Assembly: GCA_963813195.1 (NCBI GenBank)
Contig: CAWEYC010000010.1
Coordinates: 1 to 64,000, forward strand
DNA from: Roseiarcus sp963813195
GTDB taxonomy: Bacteria; Pseudomonadota; Alphaproteobacteria; Rhizobiales; Beijerinckiaceae
Direction of reading: 5' to 3'
DNA length: 64,000 nucleotides
The position numbers were made by a program, and so were the translations under genes. How positions within the stretch are numbered: the first letter of the stretch is position 1; every line of letters starts with the position of its first letter. This document shows positions 50,080-58,627 of this stretch, one piece after another. The notes under the pieces were generated by a model. That model had not been told where the DNA came from, searched no databases, and was given only the letters and a program-made list of their open reading frames with translations.

Positions 50080-51906
50080 ATGTCTTCAACGCCTACCGCC
50101 ACTGCCGACGCCAAGGTTCCGCCGATCATGGTCAGCGGACCGCCGGCGCGTGAGGAGGAGAGGCGTGTCAGCCTGCTCGTTCTCTGCCTGCTGGCGCTGG
50201 GGATCGGAATTCTGACGGGCGTCGGCGCGGTCGGGCTGCGATTGCTGATCGGGTTTTTTCACAACGTGCTCTACAACGGGACGTTCTCGATCTGGTATGA
50301 CGCCAACGTCACCGAGGCGCCGAGCCGATTCGGCGACTTCCTCATTCTCGCGCCGGTCCTCGGCGGCGTGATCGTCGTGTTTCTGGTGGAGCGCTTCGCC
50401 CCCGAGGCCAAGGGCCACGGCGTTCCCGAGGTGATGGACGCGGTCTTCTACAAAGGCGGCAACATCCGCGGCCTGGTCGCCGTCATCAAGTCGCTGGCGT
50501 CGGCGCTGTCGATCGGCAGCGGCGCGGCGGTCGGCCGCGAGGGCCCGATCATTCAGATCGGCGCCGCGCTGGGTTCGGCGTTCTCGCAGGCCATCCGGCT
50601 CTCGAGTTGGCAAAAGATCACGCTCCTGTCGGCCGGCGCCGGCGCCGGCATCGCCGCGACCTTCAACACGCCGCTCGGCGGCGTGCTGTTCGCGCTGGAG
50701 ATTCTGCTGCCCGAGGTCTCGAACCGGACCTTTCTTCCGGTCGTCATCGCGACCGGCGCCGCCACGACCGTCGGCAGGCGACTGATCGGGCCCGATCCCG
50801 CGTTTTTCGTCCCCGAGATTCAATTTTCGCTCGCGAAGTCGTTCCAGGTCGAAGACGCGGTCGCCTTCGTGCTTCTCGGCGTCATCTGCGGAATCGCCTC
50901 CTGGGCGTTCATTCGTCTGCTCGTCATCATGGAGGACGGTTTTCCCAAGCTGCCCGGCAACGTCTATACGCAAAACATCATCGGCATGGCTGTGGTCGGC
51001 GCGATGATGGTCGGTCTGACGCACGTTTTTGGCCATTCCTACGTCGACGGCGTCGGCTACAGCGTGATCCAATCGATCCTCACCAAGAGCATGACCGCGG
51101 TGGGCCTGCTGATTCTGCTTTTCGCGCTCAAGCTGGTCGCCACGACGGTCAGCCTCGGCTGCGGCGCCTCGGGCGGCATCTTCTCGCCCTCGCTCTATTT
51201 CGGCGCGACGCTCGGCGGGGCTTTCGCTGCGCTAGCCGGCATGGTTCTTCCCCACACCGGCCTGACTATCCCCTCGGCTGCGATCGTCGGCATGGCGGCG
51301 ATGGTCGGCGCGGGAACCGGCGGCGTCATGACGGCGATCGTCATGATCTTCGAAATGACGCGCGATTACGCGATCATCGTGCCCGTCATCGTCGCGGTGG
51401 CGGTTGCGGCAGGGGTCCGGCGCGCGCTGATCAGCGAGACGATCTACACGGTCAAACTGCGCCATCGCGGCCACCGCATCCCCAAGGAGCGGCACATCAA
51501 CCTCTATCTCGTCAAGCAGGCGCAGGACATCATGGAGCGGCGCTTCATCCTGGCCAAGGCGGGAACGTCGCTGAAGGAGGCGCTCGGCACGGAAGACACG
51601 AGCGACCTGCCGGCCATGGTCGTCGAACGCGAGGGACGGATCGTCGGCCTCATCCATCCGCGATCCGGCCTCTGGATGGAATCCAGAATCCACCCTGAAA
51701 TGCTGGTGGACAAGTTCGTCGAACCCCAAGTCGTCGTTTGTCGCGACACCGATCTTCTCAGCTTGGTGTTCGCGCGAATGAAGCGCCATCGCTCCGGCGC
51801 CGCCATCGTCTTCACCGGCGAGGATCGTCCGCGAGCGCGCGACATCGTCGGCGTCATCACCAAGCGGGCGGTCGCGGACACGGTCATCAACAGCTACGAC
51901 GATTGA
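50080..51906 (+). CDS. ClC family chloride channel/transporter with CBS domains
   Basis: A 608-residue inner-membrane ClC protein with a cytosolic C-terminal CBS region (from about residue 470). Selectivity-filter motifs: KGHGVPEVMDA (in place of GSGIPE), GSGAAVGREGPIIQIGAALG with the gating Glu, and GCGASGGIFSPSLYFGATLG. After the fold's inner half the sequence is FNTPLGGVLFALEILLPEV. At the place of the proton glutamate of E. coli ClC-ec1 (second Glu of IIEEM) there is Ile, which suggests a channel or uncoupled conductance. ATG 50080 is chosen because the upstream frame lacks family character. Confidence 0.92.
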   Translation: MSSTPTATADAKVPPIMVSGPPAREEERRVSLLVLCLLALGIGILTGVGAVGLRLLIGFFHNVLYNGTFSIWYDANVTEAPSRFGDFLILAPVLGGVIVVFLVERFAPEAKGHGVPEVMDAVFYKGGNIRGLVAVIKSLASALSIGSGAAVGREGPIIQIGAALGSAFSQAIRLSSWQKITLLSAGAGAGIAATFNTPLGGVLFALEILLPEVSNRTFLPVVIATGAATTVGRRLIGPDPAFFVPEIQFSLAKSFQVEDAVAFVLLGVICGIASWAFIRLLVIMEDGFPKLPGNVYTQNIIGMAVVGAMMVGLTHVFGHSYVDGVGYSVIQSILTKSMTAVGLLILLFALKLVATTVSLGCGASGGIFSPSLYFGATLGGAFAALAGMVLPHTGLTIPSAAIVGMAAMVGAGTGGVMTAIVMIFEMTRDYAIIVPVIVAVAVAAGVRRALISETIYTVKLRHRGHRIPKERHINLYLVKQAQDIMERRFILAKAGTSLKEALGTEDTSDLPAMVVEREGRIVGLIHPRSGLWMESRIHPEMLVDKFVEPQVVVCRDTDLLSLVFARMKRHRSGAAIVFTGEDRPRARDIVGVITKRAVADTVINSYDD

Positions 51907-51956
51907 GCGTCCCGCGACGATCCGCCGCCACGGCGACGAGTCCTATCATCCATCTC

Positions 51957-51982
51957 GTCATTCCCGCTTTCGCGGGAATGAC
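51957..51982. repeat. REP-like palindrome
   Basis: GTCATTCCCGC (51957-51967) and GCGGGAATGAC (51972-51982) form a perfect 11-bp inverted repeat with TTTC loop, 50 bp after the ClC stop. This is the widespread GTCATTCCCGC-type intergenic repeat and can also act as an mRNA 3' stem. Confidence 0.7.
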
Positions 51983-52202
51983 ACAGGCTGGAATATCGCG
52001 GCCGTGGTGGACCGGCGCCCGGCCATCGCGACCGATGCTTTCCGAAATTTAGAAGTTGTGCTAACCTATCGCTTCGTCGCGTCGCAGTCGTCGCCCCAAA
52101 TCGGCAGACCGCAGAAATTTGACAAGCAGGCGTTCCGGCCCTTGACACGCTGTATAACCGCTTGATATCGCAGGGAAGTCTCGGGGAAATGTCAAGGAAT
52201 CA

Positions 52203-52282
52203 CTTGACGGCGCTTGACAAAACTTGACGTCGCTTGACAAAACTTGACGTCGCTTGACAAAACTTGACAATCCTTGACGAGG
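52203..52282. repeat. Eight-copy CTTGAC decamer array
   Basis: Eight tandem units CTTGACnnnn follow each other at exactly 10-bp steps. The variable tails are GGCG, AAAA, GTCG, AAAA, GTCG, AAAA, AATC and GAGG, so units 2-6 also read as a 20-bp repeat. The array ends 112 bp before the pgm ATG. Each unit matches a sigma70 -35 core (TTGAC) and all lie on one face of the helix. Confidence 0.9.
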
Positions 52283-52394
52283 AATTTGGTCGCCAAGGCG
52301 GAGCAGGTTGCCGCGCGCCCGCGCCGCCCCGCCATTGCCGCGCCTGCCCTCTCCCCGTTACAGTCGGGCCACAAATAAGAGGGAGGTCGCCGGC

Positions 52395-54023
52395 ATGATC
52401 CGCACCGTGGAAACGAAACCCTACGCCGACCAGAAGCCCGGCACCTCGGGTCTGCGCAAGAAGGTGCCGGTTTTCCAGCAGCCGCACTACGTCGAGAATT
52501 TCGTCCAGTCGATCTTCGATTCGCTCGACGGCTTCTCGGGCAAGACGCTCGTCGTCGGCGGCGACGGGCGCTATTACAATCGCGAGGCGATCCAGTCGGT
52601 GATTCGTATCGCCGTCGCCAATGGCTTCGGCCGCATCGCCATCGGCAAGGGCGGCATTCTGTCGACCCCGGCGGTCTCCGCGCTGATCCGCTCGATCGGC
52701 GCCTATGGCGGCATCATCTTGTCGGCGAGCCATAATCCCGGCGGCCCCGAGGGCGACTTCGGCATCAAATACAACGTCGGCAACGGGGGGCCCGCGCCGG
52801 AGAAGATCACCGACGCGATCTTCGCCTGCACGAAATCCATCACGGCCTATAAGACCGTCGACTCGCCCGACGTCGATCTCGACGCGCTCGGCGAGACCCG
52901 GATCGAGGGCGCGACCGTCGAGATCGTCGACCCCGTCGCCAACTACGCCGCGCTGATGAAGTCGCTGTTCGATTTCGACGCGATCCGCGCGCACTTCGCC
53001 TCCGGCTTCCGTATGCGCTTCGATGCGATGCACGCGGTGACCGGCCCCTACGCTCACGCCATCCTCGAGGGCGAACTGGGCGCCGGCGCCGGCACGGTGG
53101 TCAACGGGACGCCGCTGCCCGATTTCGGCGGCCATCATCCCGATCCCAACCTCACCTACGCGAGGGATCTCTACGACCTCCTGATGTCGCCGCAGGCGCC
53201 CGACTTCGGCGCCGCCTCGGACGGCGATGGCGATCGCAATCTCATCATCGGGCGCGGCATTTTCATCACGCCGTCCGATTCGCTCGCCATGCTCGCCGCC
53301 AACGCGCATCTCGCGCCCGGCTATGCCGCGGGCCTCAAGGGGATCGCGCGCTCGATGCCGACCAGCGCCGCGGCGGACCGGGTCGCCGCCAAAATGGGGA
53401 TCGGCGCCTATGAGACGCCGACCGGCTGGAAGTTCTTCGGCAACCTGCTCGACGCGGGGCTGGCGACGATCTGCGGCGAGGAGAGCGCCGGCACCGGCTC
53501 GAACCACGTGCGCGAGAAAGACGGGCTTTGGGCGGTGTTGCTGTGGCTCAACATTCTCGCCCGGCGCCGCATTGCCGTCGCCGATCTGGCGCGCGAGCAT
53601 TGGGCGACCTACGGGCGCAACTACTACACGCGGCACGATTTCGACGAAGTCGACCTCGGCGCGGCCAATGGCCTGATGGCCGCGCTTCGCGCCGAATTGA
53701 CGAGCCTGCCCGGCCGGAAATTCGGCGCGCTGACGGTCGAGGCGGCGGACGACTTTTCCTATCACGATCCCGTCGACGGCTCGCTGACCACCGGGCAGGG
53801 CGTGCGCGTGATGTTTGGGGGCGGCTCGCGCATCGTCTACCGGCTCTCGGGTACCGGGACGGTCGGCGCCACCTTGCGCGTCTATATCGAACGCTACGAA
53901 CCGCCGACCGGCGACCTGGGTCAAGACGCGCAAGTCGCGCTCGCCGACCTGATCGCGCTGTCGCGCTCGCTGGCGGGGATCGAAGCGCGGACGGGGCGAA
54001 AAGAGCCGAGCGTCGTGACTTGA
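52395..54023 (+). CDS. pgm: Phosphoglucomutase (alpha-D-glucose phosphate-specific)
   Basis: A 542-residue enzyme interconverting glucose 1- and 6-phosphate for glycogen and polysaccharide synthesis. It begins MIRTVETKPYADQKPGTSGL. The phosphoserine loop is ILSASHNPGGPEGDFGIKYN, the Mg site is AASDGDGDRNLIIG, the sugar loop is ICGEESAGTGSNHVREKDG, and the phosphate loop is RIVYRLSGTGTVGATLRVYI. The start at 52395 is preceded by GGGAGG. The CTTGAC array sits in its upstream region. Confidence 0.95.
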   Translation: MIRTVETKPYADQKPGTSGLRKKVPVFQQPHYVENFVQSIFDSLDGFSGKTLVVGGDGRYYNREAIQSVIRIAVANGFGRIAIGKGGILSTPAVSALIRSIGAYGGIILSASHNPGGPEGDFGIKYNVGNGGPAPEKITDAIFACTKSITAYKTVDSPDVDLDALGETRIEGATVEIVDPVANYAALMKSLFDFDAIRAHFASGFRMRFDAMHAVTGPYAHAILEGELGAGAGTVVNGTPLPDFGGHHPDPNLTYARDLYDLLMSPQAPDFGAASDGDGDRNLIIGRGIFITPSDSLAMLAANAHLAPGYAAGLKGIARSMPTSAAADRVAAKMGIGAYETPTGWKFFGNLLDAGLATICGEESAGTGSNHVREKDGLWAVLLWLNILARRRIAVADLAREHWATYGRNYYTRHDFDEVDLGAANGLMAALRAELTSLPGRKFGALTVEAADDFSYHDPVDGSLTTGQGVRVMFGGGSRIVYRLSGTGTVGATLRVYIERYEPPTGDLGQDAQVALADLIALSRSLAGIEARTGRKEPSVVT

Positions 54024-54100
54024 GAGAGTTGGACGCAACCGCGTTTTGCAACGGGCGACGAGAGCGCTTGGGAGGTGGAAGGAGCCCGCAACTCGTCTTG

Positions 54101-54129
54101 TTGACGGAAATGCATTCCGTGTGTATTTA
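54101..54129 (+). promoter_or_regulatory. Candidate sigma70 promoter of hicAB
   Basis: TTGACG (54101-54106), 17-bp spacer, TATTTA (54124-54129). The predicted start of transcription falls at or next to the hicA ATG (54135), and no Shine-Dalgarno precedes that ATG. The AATGCATT palindrome inside the spacer may be a HicB operator. Confidence 0.5.
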
Positions 54130-54134
54130 TACTT

Positions 54135-54323
54135 ATGAATAGCCGCGAGCTTATTCGCATTCTCGAAGCCGACGGCTGGCGGAAGGTCGCTCAGAGAGGC
54201 AGTCACGTCCAATTCAAGCATCCAAACAAACCGGGTCGAGTTACGCTCCCCCATCCGAACAGAGACTTTCCCGCAGGCACGCTTCGCAGCATCGAAAAGC
54301 AAGCCGGATTGAAGTTGGGTTAG
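54135..54323 (+). CDS. hicA: HicA family mRNA interferase toxin
   Basis: A 62-residue toxin with the double-stranded-RNA-binding-like HicA fold: MNSRELIRILEADGWRKVAQ, RGSHVQFKHPN (catalytic His) and the C-terminal PAGTLRSIEKQAGL. Length is normal. It precedes hicB by 5 bp. No ribosome-binding site is visible, so the message may be leaderless. Confidence 0.94.
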   Translation: MNSRELIRILEADGWRKVAQRGSHVQFKHPNKPGRVTLPHPNRDFPAGTLRSIEKQAGLKLG

Positions 54324-54328
54324 CCGCC

Positions 54329-54721
54329 ATGCGCCAATATATTGCCCTGATTTACAAAGAGCCCGACAGTCAGTTCGGCGTTTCGTTTCCCGATTTGCCG
54401 GGCTGCGTGACCGCCGGCGCCACGCTGGACGAGGCGCGCGACATGGCCGCCGAGGCCCTCGCGCTCCATCTCGACGGGCTTGCAGAGGACGACGAGCCGA
54501 TCCCTGAGTCCTCGACGCTCGAAGCCGTCATGGCGGATCCCGCCAACCGCGACGGCGTCGCGATCCTTGTCGCCGCCCCGGCGCGCGCGGCCAAGGCCGT
54601 GCGGATCAACATCACACTGCCCGAGGATGTCCTGCAAGCGATCGACCGCCACGCCGAAGCTAACGGGCTCAGCCGTTCCGGCTTTCTTGCCGTCGCGGCC
54701 AGGAAAGCGCTGGCAGCATAG
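54329..54721 (+). CDS. hicB: HicB family antitoxin
   Basis: A 130-residue antitoxin. The N-terminal partial RNase-H-like domain reads YIALIYKEPDSQFGVSFPDL, PGCVTAGATLDEARDMAAEA. The C-terminal RHH DNA-binding segment is VRINITLPEDVLQAIDRHAE with SRSGFLAVAARKAL. It neutralises HicA and autorepresses the operon. Both genes look intact. Confidence 0.94.
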   Translation: MRQYIALIYKEPDSQFGVSFPDLPGCVTAGATLDEARDMAAEALALHLDGLAEDDEPIPESSTLEAVMADPANRDGVAILVAAPARAAKAVRINITLPEDVLQAIDRHAEANGLSRSGFLAVAARKALAA

Positions 54722-55109
54722 AGGCTCGGCGCTGCCGTTTCTCGCCGAGCCGTCAACCTTGCACACCCGATCGCGCCGACCGTCGAGTGCGATTTCGAGA
54801 GCGGCGACAATGGGCCTGGGTAGGTTCTCCAACTTCGTCGACGGCGTGCTCGGCGACAACGATTGATTGAGGGCTGTCGCGCTGGCGCTCCTGGGCGCGC
54901 ATGTGGCCGCGCTGATCGCGGCGGGTGGTGCGCGCGATCCTCGCGCTCAATCTTGCTCTGGCCCTCGCAGTCGTCCTCGTGCCGACGTTAAGATCGACCG
55001 GCTGATCTGATCCCCGCGGCTCCGGCCGCCATTTGGCCGAATTGGCAAATCGGCTTATGTCGGGGCCGTGACATGCGGCGCGGCGGCCGCGCGTGGGAGA
55101 ATTGGCCTC
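54722..55109 (+). other. 388-bp gap with a probable degenerate small membrane ORF
   Basis: From TTG 54867 a frame gives RAVALALLGAHVAALIAAGG. Near 54925 the hydrophobic character moves to the neighbouring frame (RAILALNLALALAVVLVPTL, about 54928-54990). The two together would be a small two-helix membrane protein broken by one indel. No family recognised. murG and ftsW, usually upstream of murC, are absent. Confidence 0.35.
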
Positions 55110-56516
55110 ATGAAACTGCCGAGCGAGCTTGGCCCCATACACTTCGTCGGCATCGGCGGGATCGGCATGTCCGGCATCGCCGAGGTGCTGATCAATCTCG
55201 GCTACAAGGTCCAGGGTTCCGACGCGAGCGACAGCGCCAACGTCAAGCGCCTGCGCGACAAGGGCGCCAACGTATTCGTCGGCCACGACGCGGAGCACCT
55301 CGGCGAGGCGGCCGTCGTCGTCGTCTCGACCGCGATCAAGCGCGACAATCCCGAACTCACGGCGGCGCGGTCGCGGCGCATCCCGGTGGTCCGCCGCGCC
55401 GAAATGCTGGCCGAACTGATGCGCCTGAAACAGTGCGTCGCCATCGCCGGCACGCACGGCAAGACGACGACGACCTCGCTGGTGGCGACGCTGCTCGACG
55501 CAGCGGGCCTCGATCCCACGGTCATCAATGGCGGCATCATCAATGCCTACGGCACGAACGCGCGGCGCGGCGCCGGCGAGTGGATGGTGGTCGAGGCCGA
55601 CGAAAGCGACGGCACGTTCCTCAAATTGCCCGCCGACGTCGCGATCGTCACCAACATCGATCCCGAGCATCTGGATCACTTCAAGACCTTCGAGGCGATC
55701 AAGGACGCGTTCCTCACCTTTGTCGAAAATCTGCCGTTCTACGGCTTTGCGGTGATGTGCCTCGATCATCCGACCGTGCAGGAACTGGTCGGGCGGATCG
55801 AAGATCGCCGCGTCATCACCTACGGCGAAAATCCGCAAGCCGACGTCCGTCTGCTCGACGTCGAACTCTCGGGCGGCGTTACGCGCTTCAACGTCCTGGT
55901 CCGCGACCGCAAAAGCGGGCAGGCGACCTACATCGACGAACTCGCTCTACCGATGCCCGGTCGCCACAACGCGCTCAACGCCACCGCGGCGATCGCCGTG
56001 GCGCACGAGCTGAAGGCGCCGATCGCGACGATTCGCAAGGCGATCGCCTCGTTCGGCGGCGTCAAGCGCCGCTTCACCCGCATCGGCGATTGGAATGGCG
56101 CCGCGATCTTCGACGACTACGGCCACCATCCCGTCGAGATCGCCGCGGTGCTGGGCGCCGCGCGCGCGGCGAGCAAGGGCCAAGTGATCGCCATCGTGCA
56201 GCCGCATCGGTACACACGCCTGCAATCCTTGTTCGATTCCTTCGCTCTCTGCTTCAACGACGCCGACACGGTGATCGTCGCCGATGTCTATCCCGCAGGG
56301 GAGGCGCCGATCGAGGGCGTCGACAAGGAGGCGCTCGCCGCGGCGATCAACGCCCATGGCCACCGCCACGCCGTCGCGCTGCCCGCGCCCGACAAGCTCG
56401 CTCCGATGGTCCATGAGATCGCCAAGCCCGGCGACTACGTCGTCTTGCTCGGCGCCGGCAACATCACGCAATGGGCCTATACGCTGCCGGGAGAATTGGC
56501 GGCGCTGGATGGGTGA
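55110..56516 (+). CDS. murC: UDP-N-acetylmuramate--L-alanine ligase
   Basis: A 468-residue ligase adding L-Ala to UDP-MurNAc in the cytosol. Motifs: IHFVGIGGIGMSGIAEVLIN (nucleotide binding), CVAIAGTHGKTTTTSLVATL (ATP P-loop), VVEADESDGTFL, DDYGHHPVEIAAVL and VQPHRYTRLQSLF. ATG 55110 is chosen; an upstream extension to 55068 is Ala/Gly-rich and atypical. It starts the cell-wall and division gene set. Confidence 0.96.
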   Translation: MKLPSELGPIHFVGIGGIGMSGIAEVLINLGYKVQGSDASDSANVKRLRDKGANVFVGHDAEHLGEAAVVVVSTAIKRDNPELTAARSRRIPVVRRAEMLAELMRLKQCVAIAGTHGKTTTTSLVATLLDAAGLDPTVINGGIINAYGTNARRGAGEWMVVEADESDGTFLKLPADVAIVTNIDPEHLDHFKTFEAIKDAFLTFVENLPFYGFAVMCLDHPTVQELVGRIEDRRVITYGENPQADVRLLDVELSGGVTRFNVLVRDRKSGQATYIDELALPMPGRHNALNATAAIAVAHELKAPIATIRKAIASFGGVKRRFTRIGDWNGAAIFDDYGHHPVEIAAVLGAARAASKGQVIAIVQPHRYTRLQSLFDSFALCFNDADTVIVADVYPAGEAPIEGVDKEALAAAINAHGHRHAVALPAPDKLAPMVHEIAKPGDYVVLLGAGNITQWAYTLPGELAALDG

Positions 56517-56544
56517 GCCGTCTCATGCCCGCGCGGCGCGCACC

Positions 56545-56567
56545 CCTTCCCCCACTAGCGGGGAAGG
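56545..56567. repeat. Inverted repeat between murC and murB
   Basis: CCTTCCCC (56545-56552) and GGGGAAGG (56560-56567) form a perfect 8-bp stem with loop CACTAGC. Similar intergenic CCCCTTCCCC-type dyads are frequent dispersed repeats in GC-rich proteobacteria. Confidence 0.55.
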
Positions 56568-56603
56568 AGGGCGCACGGTTTGCTCGATCGGCGGCGACTG
56601 GTC

Positions 56604-57527
56604 ATGACAGCGCTTAATCTCGTTGCCGATCTTGCGTCCCTCCTCCCCGATCTTCGCGGTCGCATGACCGCCGATGCGCCGCTCGCGCCATTCACCTGGT
56701 TTCGCGTCGGCGGGCCGGCCGAGGTTCTCTATTCGCCGGCCGACGAGGCCGACCTCGCCTATTTCCTGAAGAACCTGCCGCGCGAGCTTCCCGTCACGGT
56801 CATCGGCGTCGGCTCCAATCTCATCGTGCGCGATGGCGGAATTCGCGGCGTCGTGATCCGGCTGGGCGGCAAGGCGTTCGGCGCGATCGAGACGACGCCC
56901 GGTTTCCAGGTGATCGCCGGCGCGGCGGCGCTGGACGCGCAAGTCGCGCGCGCCGCAGCCGAAGCGGGGATCGACGGGCTCGCCTTTTTGCGCGGCGTGC
57001 CCGGCTCGATCGGCGGTGCGCTACGTATGAACGCGGGCGCGCACGGCGGGGAGACGCGCGACTGCCTGGTCGAGGCGCACGGGATCGACCGCGCCGGCGC
57101 CGTTCGCGTCTTCACCCATGCGCAGATGGGCTTCAGCTATCGCCACAGTGAGGCGCCTGAGGACGTGATCTTCACGCGCGCAGTGTTTCAGGGACGCGGC
57201 GGCGAGCCGGACGCGATCAGGGCCGAGATGGAACGCATCACCGCTGCGCGGGAGGCCTCGCAGCCGATCCGCGAAAAAACCGGCGGCTCGACGTTCAAGA
57301 ATCCGCCTGGTCATAAAGCCTGGCAACTCATCGACGCCGCCGGCTGCCGGGGGCTAGCCGTCGGGGACGCCCAGGTTTCGACGATGCATTGCAACTTCCT
57401 GATCAACCGCGGCGCCGCTGTAGCCGTCGATATCGAGGCCCTCGGCGAGGAGGTGCGGCGACGGGTGAAGGAGGCGAGCGGGGTGGAGTTGGAGTGGGAG
57501 ATCAAGCGGGTGGGGGTGGCGGGGTAG
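56604..57527 (+). CDS. murB: UDP-N-acetylenolpyruvoylglucosamine reductase
   Basis: A 307-residue type II FAD enzyme making UDP-MurNAc with NADPH. Seen: FTWFRVGGPAEVLYSPADEA, TVIGVGSNLIVRDGGIRGVV, FLRGVPGSIGGALRMNAGAH, GFSYRHSE (catalytic region), KTGGSTFKNPPGHKAWQLID and HCNFLINRGAA. ATG 56604 is used rather than the in-frame TTG at 56580. It is the second gene of the cluster, followed by a gene pair on the opposite strand. Confidence 0.95.
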   Translation: MTALNLVADLASLLPDLRGRMTADAPLAPFTWFRVGGPAEVLYSPADEADLAYFLKNLPRELPVTVIGVGSNLIVRDGGIRGVVIRLGGKAFGAIETTPGFQVIAGAAALDAQVARAAAEAGIDGLAFLRGVPGSIGGALRMNAGAHGGETRDCLVEAHGIDRAGAVRVFTHAQMGFSYRHSEAPEDVIFTRAVFQGRGGEPDAIRAEMERITAAREASQPIREKTGGSTFKNPPGHKAWQLIDAAGCRGLAVGDAQVSTMHCNFLINRGAAVAVDIEALGEEVRRRVKEASGVELEWEIKRVGVAG

Positions 57528-57612
57528 CATACAATGCGCGCGAAGCGGCGGCGTCGCCAATCGGCAGGCGGTCGACAACCGCCGCCGCGCGCGCCCTTAT
57601 CCCCAGGCCGAC

Positions 57613-58599
57613 TTATTTTTCGAGCCGCCGGCCGAAGAAGGCCGCGATCTCTCCGAACACTTCAGCGGTCTCCGGCGCGGTGTCGTCGAAGAGATAGTGC
57701 GCGTGAGCCTGGCCCTCGTAGACGTTCAGGTCGGCTTCAACGCCCGCCTGGCGCAACTTACGATGCACCCGGACGGTATTGCTGAGAAGGAGGTCGCGCG
57801 TTCCGCTCGTCAGGATCGTCGGCGGAAACCCACGCAAGTCCGCGTAGATCGGTGACAAAAGCGGATCGGCGAGATCGTGGCCATTGGCGTAGAACTCCGC
57901 CGCCGCGTTGCAGAAACCGGTGTCGGAAACCAGCACATTGTCCAACATCCCATTGGTATGGAATGTGTCGCCGGTCCCGGTCGTATCCGCCATTGGCGTA
58001 CCCGGCGCAATGGCGGCGGGCAGCGGGGTCCCTACCGCTTTGGCTCTCAAGACCAAGGCGAGCGTCAACGCGCCGCCCGCCGAGGTGCCGAAGACGGCCA
58101 TTTTCCTCGGATCGGTGGTCTCCAACGCGGCCTTCCAAACGGTCAAGGCGTCGTCGAGAGCAGCCGGGAAAAACGCTTCCGGCGGCATCCGATAATCGAC
58201 CGAGATCACTTTGAACCGACCGAACCCGGCCATGAGAATCGCTTCGGACAGCCCGGCTTCGCCGGGACTCATGACGTAGCAGCCACCATGCAAATGGATG
58301 AGCAAACGATCTCTGTTTTCTGGAGCGATCTCTTCAGGAGTGACGACAAAGGCGCGGACGCCGTTTATCGTCGCCTTCTCAAACGTAACGCGCCGCCGCT
58401 CGCAAATTCCCGGCAGGCTCGCGATCGAGGCGGCCGCGGCGGCGTTGACGACCGATCTCCACTCCTCGTTCGTCTTCGGGCGAAGCCGCCACGTCGGGCG
58501 CGGCGGCGCCCCGATTATCCTCTGCATCTCTGGGCTTACGGTTGCAGGCACGGGCACGAAGCGAGCCGGGAGTTCCAAGCCGGTCGAGCGTGAATTCAT
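57613..58599 (-). CDS. Alpha/beta hydrolase, hormone-sensitive-lipase family
   Basis: A 328-residue esterase with the HSL oxyanion motif LLIHLHGGCYVMSPGEAG, nucleophile elbow VFGTSAGGALTLAL, the acidic residue in ILTSGTRDLLLSNTVR, and the catalytic His in YEGQAHAHYLF. The cap region is N-terminal. No signal peptide, so cytosolic. Together with the desaturase gene on the same strand it interrupts the murB-ddl order. Substrate unknown, probably short acyl esters. Confidence 0.9.
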   Translation of the reverse strand: MNSRSTGLELPARFVPVPATVSPEMQRIIGAPPRPTWRLRPKTNEEWRSVVNAAAAASIASLPGICERRRVTFEKATINGVRAFVVTPEEIAPENRDRLLIHLHGGCYVMSPGEAGLSEAILMAGFGRFKVISVDYRMPPEAFFPAALDDALTVWKAALETTDPRKMAVFGTSAGGALTLALVLRAKAVGTPLPAAIAPGTPMADTTGTGDTFHTNGMLDNVLVSDTGFCNAAAEFYANGHDLADPLLSPIYADLRGFPPTILTSGTRDLLLSNTVRVHRKLRQAGVEADLNVYEGQAHAHYLFDDTAPETAEVFGEIAAFFGRRLEK

Positions 58600-58627
58600 G
58601 CGGATCTCCTACCGAGTTCGCTGACGC

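Noticed and set aside
52203..52282. CRISPR array
   Set aside because: Units are 10 bp with no spacers of 30 bases or so and no cas genes; it is a short tandem repeat.
52200..54302. 700-codon minus-strand frame
   Set aside because: Antisense to pgm; starts in hicA and ends in the CTTGAC array, with no recognisable domain.
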